A DNA stretch of 42,896 bases from Planctomycetota bacterium (GTDB taxonomy: Bacteria; Planctomycetota; PLA2; JAEUHO01), in the NCBI GenBank assembly GCA_028281445.1, contig JANQJW010000128.1, positions 1 to 42,896 on the forward strand, read 5' to 3'. The stretch's first letter is position 1. Every line of letters begins with the position of its first letter. Of this stretch, positions 7,980-17,344 are shown piece by piece. The position numbers and the translations under genes were made by a program. The notes under the pieces were generated by a model. The model made no database searches, had not been told where the DNA came from, and saw only the letters and a list, made by a program, of their open reading frames with translations.

Positions 7980-9434
7980 ATGGCTGACCTCACGACGCCG
8001 ACCATCAAGCCGCCAAGCCAGACGGACCTCCTCGAGCAAGATCAGTCGCTCGCGACCACGCAGAACCTCGCCAGCACTGCGGCGCCCGGTTCGCAACCGT
8101 CTGTAGCCTCTAGTGTGGCAGAAAGCGTGGCAGTCCCGCCGGGGCAGATGCCGACGTATCAGCCGACCGACGTAGGTGCGGGGCTCGACGACCTCACGGC
8201 CAACATGGCCGCATTCGGAAACGACGCGCTCACGAACCCGTCGCGCTGGAACGCCGGGCTCGTGCAGCAGGGCGTCGATCTCATCAACGCCGAGGTCGAC
8301 CGCGCAACGGAGCGCACGATGGCGAACCTGGACGAATATCACTCGTCGAGGGGCACCACCGGCGGGCTGATCGAACAGCTGTCGAACGAGGACGCGCTGG
8401 TACAGCTGAACCAGCAACGGCTCGACCGGATGTTCAACCTGAACCGCGAGCTCGCGAACACCTACGGACAGGACCGTGCCGTTGCTGCGCAGATCGGGCA
8501 GCAGATGGCCGAGGCGATCCGCGCTCAAAACCTCGACGCCGAGGATCAGGCGCGCTTCGCAGCGCAGTTCGGGCTCTCCGGGCAGGGCCTCGGTCTCGAG
8601 CAGCGCGCGCTCGACCTACAGGCGCTCGGAATGAGCCAGGACGAAGCGTTCCGCTACGCGAACCTCGAGCAGCAGCAAGCTCAGTTCGAAGCGCAGATCG
8701 GGCAGGAAGCGCAGCGCCTCATGCAGAGTGATCGCTCGCTCGACATCGAGGAGGCGCGCTATCAGGCGCAGCTCGGCATTGAGGGCCGGCGCATTGCCGA
8801 AAACGCGCGCCAGTTCGATTTGCAGCTGAGCGAGCAGGAAGCGGCGCGGCTCGCCGAGTTCGACATGTTCACGCGCGGGCTCAGCTCCGAGGAAGCGCTC
8901 GCCAGGCTGGACGCCGAGACGCGCGAGAACATCGCGAACGGCAACACGTCGGCGTCGCTTGAGGTCGCGCGCATCAACCAGCAGACGCAGGCCGCATCCG
9001 ATGCGATCCGGCAGGCAATCGCGCTAGCCGACAACGAGACGCAGGAGCAGATCGCTGCCGCTGAGAACGCTTTGCAGGAGACGCTTGCCGGGCTCAACAA
9101 CACCAGCCGCGAAGCGATCAGCCGTTGGGCGAACGAGAGCGCCGAGCGCATCAGCCGCGGCGAACTCGAGGCTCGAGAAGCGCTACAGGAACTCGTTGGG
9201 CAGCAAAACGAGCGACTTGCGAACATCGACGCGCGATCGAGAGAGCTTATCGCGCAGTGGGCGAACGGAACGCAGACGGCGATCGCGGCGATGGACAACG
9301 CGACTCGCGGTGAACTCGGCGACCAGCAGCTCGCGGCTGCGCTCTTCGATGCCCTCGCTCGCGCGGGCGCCGCGATCGGTGAGCGCCCGCCGGACATCCC
9401 TGCGTGGCTTTCCGCTTACCTACCGGGAGCGTAG
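7980..9434 (+). CDS. Long alpha-helical virion protein (coiled coil)
   Basis: A 484-residue protein that starts directly after the previous stop. The first 75 residues are a disordered Thr/Pro/Ser/Gln region. From about residue 85 the chain is almost continuous amphipathic helix, dominated by Ala, Glu, Gln, Arg and Asn, with degenerate repeats around residues 300-460. There is no hydrophobic core of the tape-measure type and the length is short for that class. It is most like an internal or ejection protein of podoviruses, which line the DNA channel. No enzyme motif is visible. Confidence 0.6.
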   Translation: MADLTTPTIKPPSQTDLLEQDQSLATTQNLASTAAPGSQPSVASSVAESVAVPPGQMPTYQPTDVGAGLDDLTANMAAFGNDALTNPSRWNAGLVQQGVDLINAEVDRATERTMANLDEYHSSRGTTGGLIEQLSNEDALVQLNQQRLDRMFNLNRELANTYGQDRAVAAQIGQQMAEAIRAQNLDAEDQARFAAQFGLSGQGLGLEQRALDLQALGMSQDEAFRYANLEQQQAQFEAQIGQEAQRLMQSDRSLDIEEARYQAQLGIEGRRIAENARQFDLQLSEQEAARLAEFDMFTRGLSSEEALARLDAETRENIANGNTSASLEVARINQQTQAASDAIRQAIALADNETQEQIAAAENALQETLAGLNNTSREAISRWANESAERISRGELEAREALQELVGQQNERLANIDARSRELIAQWANGTQTAIAAMDNATRGELGDQQLAAALFDALARAGAAIGERPPDIPAWLSAYLPGA

Positions 9435-9437
9435 ACG

Positions 9438-10340
9438 ATGTTCCGTGACATTCTCTTCCCGGCCTTGCAGAACGCCACAAACGAGGGCGTTCCGCCCGTC
9501 GACGACCCGGCAGGTGACACCAGCGGGGGCGGGGGGTTCGACCTAGACCCGACGGGCCTTCAGCAGTTTGCGGAGCGCCGACAGCGCATGAAGGCGTACG
9601 ACGGGGTGACGGACGCGGATCTGGCCTGGCAGGGGCTCTCTAGCACTCCTGAGATTCAGGGGGCAGGACTGAACCTCCAGCGCATGGAGGATACGCGCGA
9701 AGTCGGGGATCTGATGATGAACCTCGACGCTAGCGACCTCGCAGCGATGCCTCCGCACCTTCGCGGCATCCTCGGCGAGTATGTCGCCCAGGGCGCTCAG
9801 CGCGCTGTGAATGTTGCGCAGGACAACGCGGGCCAGATCCGTGACCTCGGACTGGACCCGCAGGCCACGATTGCCGCGTATCAGCCGCTAACGGACCCGG
9901 CGGGCGTTCACGCAGCGATCAACGCGGACACGGCGGTTGGACTACACCGCGGCTACGGCGATCGCATCCAGCCGGATGCGTTTCGCGGACCCACACCCAC
10001 TTTCCCAAGCGAGGAAAGCAGCATGATGTACGGTGGATACAGGAATCCCTCGTTTGGGATGCCTCAGCAGCACTCATTTGGTTTCGACGTCGGCGGCGCC
10101 GTCGGGCGGGGCCTGCGCGGGGCGTGGAACAGCCTCGGGCAGAACAACGCGGAGCGCCTACAGATGCTCGGCGGCGTCGGCGGCGGAATCATGAACTATC
10201 TGAACCAGAATCGCCGGAACGACATGCTCGACCGGCAGATTGGACTTCAGGAGCAGATCTACGGCGATCAGCGAGATGATGAGGAGCGCCGCCGCGAGGA
10301 GTGGCGCGAGTACCTGCGCCGTAACGGACTCGGGGGCTGA
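9438..10340 (+). CDS. Virion protein with glycine-rich helix, possible ejection protein
   Basis: A 300-residue protein. The first 190 residues are mixed and Asp/Gly-rich. A short Met/Pro/Gln-rich linker precedes a glycine-rich hydrophobic segment (GGAVGRGLRGAWNSLGQ) and then a small-residue stretch (MLGGVGGGIMNYLNQ) that could insert in a membrane. The C-terminus is a highly charged helix (RDDEERRREEWREYLRR). Gly-rich amphipathic segments beside long helices are common in podovirus ejection proteins, and the neighbours support that reading. Function is inferred. Confidence 0.55.
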   Translation: MFRDILFPALQNATNEGVPPVDDPAGDTSGGGGFDLDPTGLQQFAERRQRMKAYDGVTDADLAWQGLSSTPEIQGAGLNLQRMEDTREVGDLMMNLDASDLAAMPPHLRGILGEYVAQGAQRAVNVAQDNAGQIRDLGLDPQATIAAYQPLTDPAGVHAAINADTAVGLHRGYGDRIQPDAFRGPTPTFPSEESSMMYGGYRNPSFGMPQQHSFGFDVGGAVGRGLRGAWNSLGQNNAERLQMLGGVGGGIMNYLNQNRRNDMLDRQIGLQEQIYGDQRDDEERRREEWREYLRRNGLGG

Positions 10341-10343
10341 CCC

Positions 10344-11540
10344 ATGTCCATCTTCGGCATCATCGCGAGCGGACTACAGGGCTCCGGCGAAGCCGCGGCT
10401 GCGATCCGGCGTCAGCGCGAGGAAGCCGAGCGGATGGCGTTCGAGCAGCAGTTCCGAGAGAACGCTCAGGCATTCGATCGTGAACGCCTGATCGCAGACA
10501 TGGCCGCGCGGGGGTTCCGGTACGATCCGGTGACTGTGGACGGACCCACGCTGAGCATCAACCCGCAGCAAGAAGAGCCCGGGCCGGTTGCGCGGGGGAT
10601 GCTTGCGCAAGGCCCGGCGCCGAGCCTGTACGGCGCCGGACCGCGCACTTCCGGCGTCGGGCTCGCCGCAAATGCGGCCCCTGACGTCGAGCGCATGGAC
10701 GTACCCGGAGAGATCGGCCAGCCGCGGAGCTTTGACATCGGCGCGCTGTCGTTCAACCCCGGAGGGTTCGCCTACGACGAAGCGTTGGACCCGGCGATGG
10801 CCGCTGAAAGCCGCCGGACGGCGAACCGTCGCGACGAGATCGAACTTGCGGCGCGGCTACGTGAGGAGGCGGACCTAGCGGCGCACGGGCGCACGCTCGA
10901 GCGCGATCGGGCTCTCGCCGCAGATGACATCTCGTTAGTGGAGGCTCGTGTTGCTGCTGAAGAGAGCAGCGGCAGCGTCCCCGACCTTTCGGAGGGTGAA
11001 CAGAAGTCAGTCGGGTTCTTCCGCCGCGGGGTCCCGGCCTATTACCAGATGGAGCAGATCGTCAACGAGGCGTTTGGAGGCGGCGGGCCGTCTCTGGCAC
11101 AGGACACTGCTGCTCGCATTCCGTTCCTCGGGAACTACCTGACGACTGAAGACATGCAGCGCTTCCAGCAAGCGTCACGCAACATGCTCTCAGCGATCCT
11201 CCGCAAGGATACGGGCGCAGCGATCACCGACAGCGAGATGCGCATCTACGGCGAGGTCTTTCTCCCCCGGTCGGGAGATAAGCGCGAGACGGTTCGGCAA
11301 AAGCTTCAGGCGTCGCGCATTGCGTTGAACGCGATTCGTGAGACAGCAGGTGGCGCGCGCTGGACGCTTGAGCCGATGCAGGTGGAAGAGGCGGCTGCGG
11401 GGATGGAGATCGACGAGACGTCATTCCTCCAGAGCGCTGATACGCTCTATCGAGCGTTCCGCAGCGAGGGCCTTACGGACGCCGAGGCGATCGCTCGAGT
11501 CCAGGAGTTGGGATTCACTCTGCCTGATGAGGTTCAGTAG
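10344..11540 (+). CDS. Internal virion-type protein
   Basis: A 398-residue protein starting three bases after the previous stop. The N-terminal helix (GIIASGLQGSGEAAAAIRRQ) is followed by a charged region. The C-terminal half contains a recognisable phage pattern, roughly residues 255-330, where RFQQASRNMLSAILRKDTGA precedes ITDSEMRIYGEVFLPRSGD. This block recurs in internal structural proteins of many unrelated podoviruses and siphoviruses. A final segment (GLTDAEAIARVQELGF) is a short helical hairpin. The family is recognised from memory of this pattern; the exact role in DNA ejection or head assembly is unknown. Confidence 0.6.
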   Translation: MSIFGIIASGLQGSGEAAAAIRRQREEAERMAFEQQFRENAQAFDRERLIADMAARGFRYDPVTVDGPTLSINPQQEEPGPVARGMLAQGPAPSLYGAGPRTSGVGLAANAAPDVERMDVPGEIGQPRSFDIGALSFNPGGFAYDEALDPAMAAESRRTANRRDEIELAARLREEADLAAHGRTLERDRALAADDISLVEARVAAEESSGSVPDLSEGEQKSVGFFRRGVPAYYQMEQIVNEAFGGGGPSLAQDTAARIPFLGNYLTTEDMQRFQQASRNMLSAILRKDTGAAITDSEMRIYGEVFLPRSGDKRETVRQKLQASRIALNAIRETAGGARWTLEPMQVEEAAAGMEIDETSFLQSADTLYRAFRSEGLTDAEAIARVQELGFTLPDEVQ

Positions 11541-13532
11541 ATGCAGGACCCACAGGAATTCGAAGGGCAGAGCCCGTGGGCGAAGGCGCTCAAGCAGCGC
11601 CCTGCGGCTCGAATGCCATCAGCGCCAGACCCGCCCACGCGTGAGGTGGGGACGGGTCGCGGCGTGCTCGACAGCATCTTCCAGGGCATGACCTTCGGAT
11701 TCGGCGATGAGATTCAAGCCGGGATCGGCGCCGGACTCGATACGCTCATGGGCGACGGTTCATTCCGCGAGAATTACGCGACCGAAGTTGCGGATGTTCG
11801 GGACCGCATCGACGCGTTTCGCGACCAGTCGCTGGTGCTCTCGACGGTGGGTGAGATTGGTGGTGGGATTCTGACCGGCGGAGCGGCGTTGAAGGGGATC
11901 CGCGCAGCAAGCTCGGCTCGTGGTCCTGTTGGGCGTGCAGTCAGTGCGGCAACAGCACGCGTAAGCGGCGCTCCGGCGTGGCAGAAGGCCGTCGGCGGCG
12001 TCATGGCGGGCGGGGCTGCATACGGGGCGGGGGAGGCTGATGGCGATCTCGCGGAGCGAGGCGTAGGCGCCGCAACAGGTGCAGTAGTGGCAGCGCCGAT
12101 TGCTCTTGTACCTGGCGCGGCGGCCGCCGCCGGAAGGGCGGTGCGGCGGACTACCGATGCGTTCCTACCCGTAGCTCGTTCGTCAGCCTCGCTGCGCAGG
12201 CAGGCGCAAGACGAGGTGATCGGTAGGCTCCGCGGCGGAGGCCGGAGTGCGCAAGTCATCCGGAATCGTCTTCGCGGAATCGATGCGGACGGAATGCCCG
12301 CCGGTGCGGCTCGTCGCATTGGAGCGGACGAGCCGGTGACGCTCATGGAGCTCGGCGGCAGCGAGGTGCAAGGAATGGCCGCGAGGGTCGGCAACACGCC
12401 CGGACCGGGCCGAGCACGCCTTACCGAGTTCGTGCGCAATCGCCAGGCGGGGCAGTTCGATCGCGTGTCGGGGGCACTGCGTGAAGGCATGGAGACCACG
12501 AATCGCGGAACCAACGCGATGATGCGCGAACTCGTCGATCGTCAGAGGGAACTCGCATCGCCGATGTACCAGCGCGCATTCGAGGAGACGCCGCTCATTA
12601 CGGATGGGCCGGTAATGGAGTTGTTCCGCTCTGGCCGAATCCCCAGACGCGCGTTCGCTCGCGCCCGAGAGATCGCGCGTACCGAAAGTGGGCGCGATAT
12701 CCTGCAAGGCATCGACAACGGCGTGCTGAGTTCTCAGGACGCCCACTACATCAAAGTCGCGCTCGGCGACATGATCGGCGCTGCACGCACGGGCGGTGAG
12801 CGCCAGCTCGGACGCGCGCGAACAGGACTCGCGCAGGAGTTTGCGGAGGCTATGAAGGAGAGCATTCCCGGGTACCGTGAGGCGGCCGAAGTGTTCGCGT
12901 CCGAAGCCTCGCTCCAGGAGGCGCTCGAGGCTGGCCGCACGGCCCTGCGCTCAAGTACCACCCGAGAAGACGTAGCGGACGCCGTTGCGCGCATGACGGC
13001 GCCCGAAAGGAGGGCGTACACGCTCGGCGCAATCAACGACTATGTGGAGAAGCTTGCGAACCGGAAGGGCACTACGAATCTCGCTGACGACTTCGGGAAG
13101 AACCGAGAGGCGCTTGTCGAGAAGCTGCGCACGATTGGCGCTGATGCGGAGGAGGCTGTTGAGGCGATGATTGGGCGTCTTGGGCGTGAATCCGACATGA
13201 CGATGGCCCGGAACGCCGCCGATGCGACGATCGGTTCGAAGAGTATCCCTCTCGCCGCTGAGATGGCGGACTCAGGGATGATGCGCTTTGCTCGGCACCT
13301 TGCTGGAGGACATCCGGTGCGCGCGGTCAGTGGATTGGTCGGTGAAGCGATCCAGCGTGCGCATGGGCAGGGCGGACGGATCAACGACGAGATAGCCAAG
13401 ATCCTTACCGCAACGGGCACCGAGCTGACCGAAGAACTTGAGGCGCTGATTCAGCGAGAGATTCAGAGGCAGACCAGGGGGTCAGCTGTTGGAGCTGGCA
13501 GCTTCGTCGCCGGTGGACTGATTGGGGGCTAG
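11541..13532 (+). CDS. Large ejection-type virion protein
   Basis: A 663-residue protein. Near residues 45-115 it carries a block seen in many phage internal proteins (FQGMTFGFGDEIQAGIGAG, then helices and a GEIGGGILTGGAALKG segment), followed by Gly/Ala-rich stretches (about residues 150-205) that could cross a membrane. The remaining 450 residues are long charged helices. The C-terminus ends in a Gly-rich segment (GAGSFVAGGLIGG). Amphipathic Gly/Ala segments plus long helices suggest a protein ejected with the DNA to help form a channel. No lysozyme or peptidase motif was found. Its last 51 bases overlap a small gene on the other strand. Confidence 0.65.
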   Translation: MQDPQEFEGQSPWAKALKQRPAARMPSAPDPPTREVGTGRGVLDSIFQGMTFGFGDEIQAGIGAGLDTLMGDGSFRENYATEVADVRDRIDAFRDQSLVLSTVGEIGGGILTGGAALKGIRAASSARGPVGRAVSAATARVSGAPAWQKAVGGVMAGGAAYGAGEADGDLAERGVGAATGAVVAAPIALVPGAAAAAGRAVRRTTDAFLPVARSSASLRRQAQDEVIGRLRGGGRSAQVIRNRLRGIDADGMPAGAARRIGADEPVTLMELGGSEVQGMAARVGNTPGPGRARLTEFVRNRQAGQFDRVSGALREGMETTNRGTNAMMRELVDRQRELASPMYQRAFEETPLITDGPVMELFRSGRIPRRAFARAREIARTESGRDILQGIDNGVLSSQDAHYIKVALGDMIGAARTGGERQLGRARTGLAQEFAEAMKESIPGYREAAEVFASEASLQEALEAGRTALRSSTTREDVADAVARMTAPERRAYTLGAINDYVEKLANRKGTTNLADDFGKNREALVEKLRTIGADAEEAVEAMIGRLGRESDMTMARNAADATIGSKSIPLAAEMADSGMMRFARHLAGGHPVRAVSGLVGEAIQRAHGQGGRINDEIAKILTATGTELTEELEALIQREIQRQTRGSAVGAGSFVAGGLIGG

Positions 13533-13658
13533 CAAGGTGATTCCAATTGCGAATCCGGCGCCGACCAGCCATGCCCGCACTGAGAAGTTGCCGAACACCG
13601 CCAGGCCGACGCCCCAAGCGGCCCAGGCTAGCACGAACGCCCAGATCTTCTGTCGCAA
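13482..13658 (-). CDS. Small two-helix membrane protein (hidden gene)
   Basis: Read on the minus strand from a TTG at 13658, a 58-residue protein has a positively charged start (RQK), a first membrane helix (IWAFVLAWAAWGVGLAVFG), a short turn, a second hydrophobic segment (WLVGAGFAIGITLLA) and a polar tail. A GGAGG motif lies six bases before the TTG. The first 42 codons or so lie in sequence with no plus-strand gene, so the hydrophobic pattern is not a shadow; only the tail overlaps the preceding plus-strand gene. The orientation is opposite to all neighbours. Holin-like, superinfection-exclusion and regulatory membrane roles are all possible; none is shown. Confidence 0.6.
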   Translation of the reverse strand: MRQKIWAFVLAWAAWGVGLAVFGNFSVRAWLVGAGFAIGITLLAPNQSTGDEAASSNS

Positions 13659-13689
13659 CGCGGTCCTCCACTAGGAAAAAGTGTGCTGA

Positions 13690-15927
13690 ATGGATAACAC
13701 CGGCCCCGACCGCAGCCAAACAGTCATTGATGGACTGCGCAGCCTTCTCGCAGACCTTCGAGGCGGTGCGGAGCGCGTCGTGCGCGGCGGACTCAGGGGT
13801 CTTTCGGACTCCGGGCACGGCACCGCGGCGGGCGTTGCGCGTCTCGCAGGACGCGGCGACGTCGCGGATCGAATCCTAGAGAGCAGGGACGACGCTCGCG
13901 AGTTCTATGGGGGCTCTGACGGCGCCGCCCTGGCCGGGCGGGTGGTCGGGGACCTCGGACAGTTCGCAGCGCCTGGAACGGCGCTGGGACGTCTTGCTGG
14001 GGCAGTTCCGCGTGTGGGTCAGGCTGTAAACGCTTCACGCGGGACCAGAGTCGCCTCGCAGCTCGCAGCCGACGTGCCGGTAGACGCTGCGATCGGAGCT
14101 TCGGAGCGGGAGGCGTCTCTCGCGGGGCTGCTCGCCGATCTCAGAGGCCCCGAGGGCTCGGTTCGTGAAGCGCTGGGCGAATCCGAGACGCTCGATCGGA
14201 TCGCGGACAGCCCCGTTGCCCGGGCAGGGCTCGAGGCAGTTGCAGGTGCGGGTCTAGGTGGTGCGATGCTCGCAGCCGGGGAGGGTCTGAACGCAGCGCG
14301 CTCGGCGCGTGAGGCCGGGCGCGTAGAGGTGTCGCAGCGCTCCGCGCTACCCGATGCAGAGTTCGCTCGTGATCTGCCGGATGTGCGGTTCCGCCAGGAA
14401 GGCGAGGAGGAAGTCACGCAGGTGCTCGCTGGGGTGCAGCCTCAGCTCGGCGGTCCTCGTGTACGGCGCACTGAACCCCAGGGCGGGGAGGGCATCTTCA
14501 ATCGCCTTCGGGGACTCGTGCCAGCCGATAACCGCGGAGCGCTGGGCGTCCCGACGCCTGAGCTGCGCAATGCATACGACGTCGGCGGCGAGATCCCGTT
14601 CTACAGCCGCGTCGAGAAGGCGATCCAGACCGCGCCGTTCGAGCGCGGGTCTCCGCAGCAGTGGCGCGCACGCCTGGAGAAGGCTCCAGAAGGCACTCCG
14701 AAGGGTGAGCGCGAGTGGACGGGCATCGACGAGTGGCTGGACCAGCAGAGCGGCACCTTGTCGCGCGAGCAGGTGCTTGAGGCGGCGCGCGAGAACGGCA
14801 TCCGCTTAAGCGAACGGGTGCGGGGCCGTTTCAGGGCTGAGCCGCGCTATGGCGATTTCCGGGTCCCCGGTGAAGGCGAGAACTACCGAGAGATCATCGT
14901 TCAGGCACCGGACGCGGAGTCATACCGTAGTGGTCACTGGGAAGAGCCGAACCCGCTGGTTCACATGCGCGTCGAGGACCGCGTCATCGACGGAGATCGC
15001 ACGCTGTTCGTTCATGAGATCCAGTCTGACTGGCACCAAGCGGGGCGGGAGAGGGGATACAAGTCAAGTGAAGCGTCCCTTGGTGTTCCAGACGCCCCGC
15101 TCAAGGGCACCGGCGAATGGGTTGGGCTGGCATGGCGGCGAATTTTGAAGGACGCAGTCGAGGGTGGCTATGACCGGGTCGCGTTCGCGTCGGGCGAGCA
15201 ATCGGCGGCGCTGTACGATCTACGAAAGCAGGTCGGGCGCCTGGAGTACGACGACCAGCGCGGGGTGCTGAGGGTGTTCGATCACGATGGAGAGCTAGTC
15301 GACGAACACTCCGCGACGTGGGATGAACTTCCCGGAGTGATCGGAAAAGAGCCGTCACAGAAGCTCCGAGAGCAGTCAGCAGAGGTGCGGGCTATCGATC
15401 ATGATCCCGACATGCAGGACCAATATATCGGGATCGAAGCGGAGTGGGGGCGTGGTGACACCCCCGAGGCGGCGATGGACGACGCGCGATCCTGGGTTGA
15501 AATGAACGCACCACCCCATGCTAGGCGTTCGATTCTAGATCGCCTGCGAACGGAGTACGTAGGGCGCACGATAGAGGGCGACGATCTAGTCGTCGGCGGG
15601 CAGGGAATGCTCGACTTCTACAATCAGATCGTGCCGCGACAACTGCAGAAAGAGGCGCGGAATCTCGGCGTACGGGTCGAACTCGAGCCGATCGCCATGA
15701 ATGGCCGAGAGCCTACGAACCTATCGCTGCGAATCACGCCCGAGATCGCCGAGGCGGCGCGTACGCGCGGATTCCGTGTCAACTCCGCGGATGAGGTTGG
15801 CGGGGCACTCGCCGGAGGAGCGGCCGGCGCGGCAGCGGACGACGACGACGAAACGGTAGCCCAGCGCATTCTCGCTGGCGCGGCCGGTGGCGGCGTAGCG
15901 GCAAGACGACTGAAAGGCCGCAGATGA
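13690..15927 (+). CDS. Large polyvalent protein, putatively ejected
   Basis: A 745-residue protein. The N-terminal 300 residues are Ala/Gly/Arg-rich helices with Gly-rich membrane-like stretches near residues 175-205. The central part contains the signature of a large polyvalent protein-associated domain: VHEIQSDWHQAGRERGY near residues 440-458 and GGYDRVAFASGEQ near residues 492-504. Such domains occur in very long phage and plasmid proteins thought to be delivered into the host with DNA. The C-terminus has an Asp-rich patch, then a Gly-rich segment and a basic tail. It may act on the host after entry; the biochemical activity of this domain is not established here. Confidence 0.7.
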   Translation: MDNTGPDRSQTVIDGLRSLLADLRGGAERVVRGGLRGLSDSGHGTAAGVARLAGRGDVADRILESRDDAREFYGGSDGAALAGRVVGDLGQFAAPGTALGRLAGAVPRVGQAVNASRGTRVASQLAADVPVDAAIGASEREASLAGLLADLRGPEGSVREALGESETLDRIADSPVARAGLEAVAGAGLGGAMLAAGEGLNAARSAREAGRVEVSQRSALPDAEFARDLPDVRFRQEGEEEVTQVLAGVQPQLGGPRVRRTEPQGGEGIFNRLRGLVPADNRGALGVPTPELRNAYDVGGEIPFYSRVEKAIQTAPFERGSPQQWRARLEKAPEGTPKGEREWTGIDEWLDQQSGTLSREQVLEAARENGIRLSERVRGRFRAEPRYGDFRVPGEGENYREIIVQAPDAESYRSGHWEEPNPLVHMRVEDRVIDGDRTLFVHEIQSDWHQAGRERGYKSSEASLGVPDAPLKGTGEWVGLAWRRILKDAVEGGYDRVAFASGEQSAALYDLRKQVGRLEYDDQRGVLRVFDHDGELVDEHSATWDELPGVIGKEPSQKLREQSAEVRAIDHDPDMQDQYIGIEAEWGRGDTPEAAMDDARSWVEMNAPPHARRSILDRLRTEYVGRTIEGDDLVVGGQGMLDFYNQIVPRQLQKEARNLGVRVELEPIAMNGREPTNLSLRITPEIAEAARTRGFRVNSADEVGGALAGGAAGAAADDDDETVAQRILAGAAGGGVAARRLKGRR

Positions 15928-16292
15928 ACAGCCCGAAGAGCGTGAAGCGCCTTGGCCGGTTCCTACACAGCCTCGCAGACTGGCAAGCGGCCGTCGGAGC
16001 GCTGCTCACGGTGCTCGTGGCTGGCGTGGCAGTAGGAGCGGGCGGTATCCGGGTCTACAGTGACATTCATGACACCCCCGCGCGGGTCGAAGCGCTATCC
16101 GACACCATGCAGGCGCGCTTCGCGACGATCAATGCCGACGTGTCCGAACTGCGCGACACGATGGAGGCGCTGCGCGCCGGGCAGCGCGAGCAGACCGCGA
16201 ACGGTGATCTGCTCCTCTGCATGGTGCGCGCGATGTATCGAGACGAGCCCATCGACGCCATGTCGTGCAGGGCGACCAACGAACAGGAGTGA
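15924..16292 (+). CDS. Membrane-anchored coiled-coil protein of the lysis region
   Basis: A 122-residue protein coupled to the gene before by ATGA. A basic N-terminus precedes one hydrophobic helix (AAVGALLTVLVAGVAVGAG, about residues 22-40), followed by a predicted coiled coil (about residues 50-90) and two cysteines near the end. One N-terminal anchor plus periplasmic coiled coil is the layout of inner-membrane spanins and of haemolysin XhlA-like proteins. It opens the lysis segment, so a lysis role is plausible. Confidence 0.55.
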   Translation: MNSPKSVKRLGRFLHSLADWQAAVGALLTVLVAGVAVGAGGIRVYSDIHDTPARVEALSDTMQARFATINADVSELRDTMEALRAGQREQTANGDLLLCMVRAMYRDEPIDAMSCRATNEQE

Positions 16293-16298
16293 CGTTCG

Positions 16299-16607
16299 AT
16301 GATGAGAGAAAGTGAGCTTCGCAGGAAGCAGATGGAGCAGAGGGGTGAGCCCGTACCGTCGGCCAAGTTTCTCTGGTGGGAGCCTGAGCACTTCCTCGCC
16401 GTCGCGAAAGCGGCGCTCGAGCTTGGGGACGAGCTCAGTCATGTGCAGGTCGTTCTCGGTGTCGACCACAAGGGGCGCCCGGATGCGCATTTCCGCGTGG
16501 TCGCGAAGGGTGAGGGCGAGACCGAAGACCGACAGGTGTACAACTACAGCCACCCGTGCTGCCCGTGGGAGTGCCCTCCGGGCTTCCCGCCGTGCATCGA
16601 CACCTAG
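16299..16607 (+). CDS. Small protein of the lysis region, unknown
   Basis: A 102-residue soluble protein, charged at the N-terminus, with a KFLWWEPEHFLAVAKAALEL segment and a final Cys/Pro/Trp-rich tail (CCPWECPPGFPPC) containing four cysteines. The cysteines could bind metal or form disulphides. No signal peptide is present. Function is not recognised; it is inserted between small membrane protein genes. Confidence 0.55.
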   Translation: MMRESELRRKQMEQRGEPVPSAKFLWWEPEHFLAVAKAALELGDELSHVQVVLGVDHKGRPDAHFRVVAKGEGETEDRQVYNYSHPCCPWECPPGFPPCIDT

Positions 16608-16616
16608 GACGTACGC

Positions 16617-17171
16617 GTGTTGTGGATCGCCGAGACCGCGCACCAGATCGGGCTCGTACCGGCCGTGGTCGCCATCGTGCTCACGCTGCGCAAGAGGTGG
16701 TTACCCGAATGGGCGGTCTGGATCGCAATCGGTCTCGGCATTTCGTGGGTCGCGGACAGCGTCCAGTTCCGTGCCGGCGGCGACATTCGCGGCCAGTACT
16801 ATTGGGTGCCGTTGCAGCTCTGGTGCGCGCTCATGGGGCTCAAGGCTCGCTGGGGTGCGATTACGACGAGCCTCGGCATCGGCGCGGTGTGGGTCGCCGC
16901 CGCGGCGCTCTTCTACCCGGCGCCGGACTACGTCATGACGGGCCTCGGATCCGCCGCGATTCTCTACGCCGCGCACACCAACGACGATCACCCCGACCTA
17001 CTGTTCCCCGTCATGGTGTACTTCGGATTCGGAACGCTTGCGTACTTCCTGATGATCGATGGGTTCACGCAGCCGCCGCCGCAGGTTGGGCACGCGTGGA
17101 TGACCTATCAACTGTGCCGACTGATCGGGATCGTCGGGATTGCGGGCGCGATGGTGCGCCTCAGCCGATGA
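16617..17171 (+). CDS. Multi-pass membrane protein, unknown
   Basis: A 184-residue protein with about five or six hydrophobic segments (for example GLVPAVVAIVLTL, WAVWIAIGLGISWVA, YYWVPLQLWCALMGL and LIGIVGIAGAMVRL). The GTG at 16617 is the start in this frame; a TTG at the next codon is possible. It lies between lysis genes but is larger than usual holins. It could be an unusual multi-span holin, a superinfection-exclusion protein or a morphogenetic membrane protein. No family was recognised. Confidence 0.6.
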   Translation: MLWIAETAHQIGLVPAVVAIVLTLRKRWLPEWAVWIAIGLGISWVADSVQFRAGGDIRGQYYWVPLQLWCALMGLKARWGAITTSLGIGAVWVAAAALFYPAPDYVMTGLGSAAILYAAHTNDDHPDLLFPVMVYFGFGTLAYFLMIDGFTQPPPQVGHAWMTYQLCRLIGIVGIAGAMVRLSR

Positions 17172-17344
17172 ACGCGTTCGCGCACATCTGGTTCGGAGCG
17201 GGCGTCGCGCTGCTCGGGTTCGTGCTCATGATGCTCTCGGTGCTGCGGAAGCTGAACCGCATTGAGAAGGTGCAGAGTGACCAGCTTATGCTGGTTCAGG
17301 AGATCAGGGCACTCATCAAAGAACTGAGGGAGGCGGCGCTGTGA
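17168..17344 (+). CDS. Small membrane protein with C-terminal coiled coil
   Basis: A 58-residue protein whose ATG overlaps the previous stop and whose stop overlaps the next GTG start. An N-terminal hydrophobic helix (IWFGAGVALLGFVLMMLSVL) is followed by a charged coiled coil (RKLNRIEKVQSDQLMLVQEI). A single anchor plus short coiled coil next to a two-span protein suggests a holin partner or an inner-membrane spanin. Confidence 0.65.
   Translation: MNAFAHIWFGAGVALLGFVLMMLSVLRKLNRIEKVQSDQLMLVQEIRALIKELREAAL

Noticed and set aside
7437..8528. Long minus-strand frame of 363 codons
   Set aside because: Arg/Val-rich shadow of well-supported plus-strand genes; it has no motifs and no coupling to neighbours.
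7980..9434. Tape-measure protein of a siphovirus
   Set aside because: At 484 residues it is short, lacks hydrophobic blocks, and no tail-tube, chaperone or baseplate genes are present.
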